Positions 5,722 to 5,781 of a DNA stretch of 5,781 bases are shown here, one piece after another; positions within the stretch are counted from its first letter, which is position 1, and each line of letters starts with the position of its first letter. A program made the translations under genes and the position numbers. The notes beneath the pieces are model-generated. The model did no database searches and had not been told where the DNA came from. It saw nothing but the letters and a program-made list of their open reading frames with translations. Source of the stretch: DATLYB01 sp964502525 (lineage in GTDB: Bacteria; Bacteroidota; Bacteroidia; Chitinophagales; CAIOSU01); assembly GCA_964502525.1 (NCBI GenBank), contig CAZCXH010000224.1, positions 1-5,781 on the forward strand. The letters are read 5' to 3'.

Positions 5722-5781
5722 ATTTAAACCCTCTCGCTGCTTTCACGGCTTTTTTCCAGCCTTCGTAGAGTTTTTCGCGGG
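5720..5781 (-). CDS. glpK: Probable glycerol kinase, C-terminal end (rest lies beyond the window)
   Basis: Reading leftward from the right edge, an open frame gives about 19 residues ending in LYEGWKKAVKAARGFK, with TGA at 5722-5720. The 'Y.GWKKAVK.A' ending matches the C-terminus of glycerol kinase, for example the E. coli GlpK tail with YAGWKKAVKRAM. GlpK belongs to the FGGY kinases and phosphorylates glycerol to glycerol-3-phosphate with ATP in the cytoplasm. Only the tail is visible, so no catalytic motif can be checked, and another FGGY sugar kinase is possible. Codon use is ordinary and nothing suggests disruption. The gene points toward the membrane-protein gene but is separated from it by ~690 bp of repeat-laden spacer. 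Confidence 0.72.
   Translation of the reverse strand, partial: REKLYEGWKKAVKAARGFK

Overview
The window looks like a piece of a Bacteroidota chromosome (Sphingobacteriia/Chitinophagia-like). Several signs point that way: no Shine-Dalgarno sequences before the starts, A-rich leaders, the gene order TolC - adaptor - RND pump, a DUF4372-type transposase fragment, and AATCGCAAATC/ATTTTAG intergenic repeats. This placement is an inference from style and family resemblance, because no marker gene is present.

Layout. Positions 1-4563 (+ strand) hold the end of a tripartite RND efflux operon: the C-terminal 89 residues of a TolC-like outer-membrane channel, then a complete HlyD-type periplasmic adaptor (283-1344), then a complete 1057-residue RND pump (1390-4563). 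The spacers are 10 and 45 bp, so the three are almost certainly co-transcribed and form one inner membrane - periplasm - outer membrane export machine. The operon promoter and any regulator lie to the left, outside the window. A convergent gene on the - strand (4586-5029) encodes an unnamed 147-residue membrane protein. Its stop is only 22 bp from the pump stop.

From 5030 to 5719 there is no intact gene. This stretch holds a possible promoter for the - strand membrane protein, a very strong 11-bp GC-rich terminator hairpin (5213-5237), the first ~40 codons of an IS4-type transposase running into unrelated sequence (5280-~5402), a cluster of REP-like palindromes with three copies of an AGCG(TC/GA)CGCT core (5448-5556), and an AT-rich set of direct and inverted repeats (5654-5721). 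It reads as a graveyard of mobile and repetitive DNA between two functional units.

At the right edge (5720-5781, - strand) are the last ~19 codons of a protein whose end (LYEGWKKAVKAA) matches the C-terminus of glycerol kinase, so glpK probably extends beyond the window.

I see no convincing undescribed system. The items most worth a second look are the REP-like palindrome cluster, the 147-residue membrane protein and the truncated transposase.
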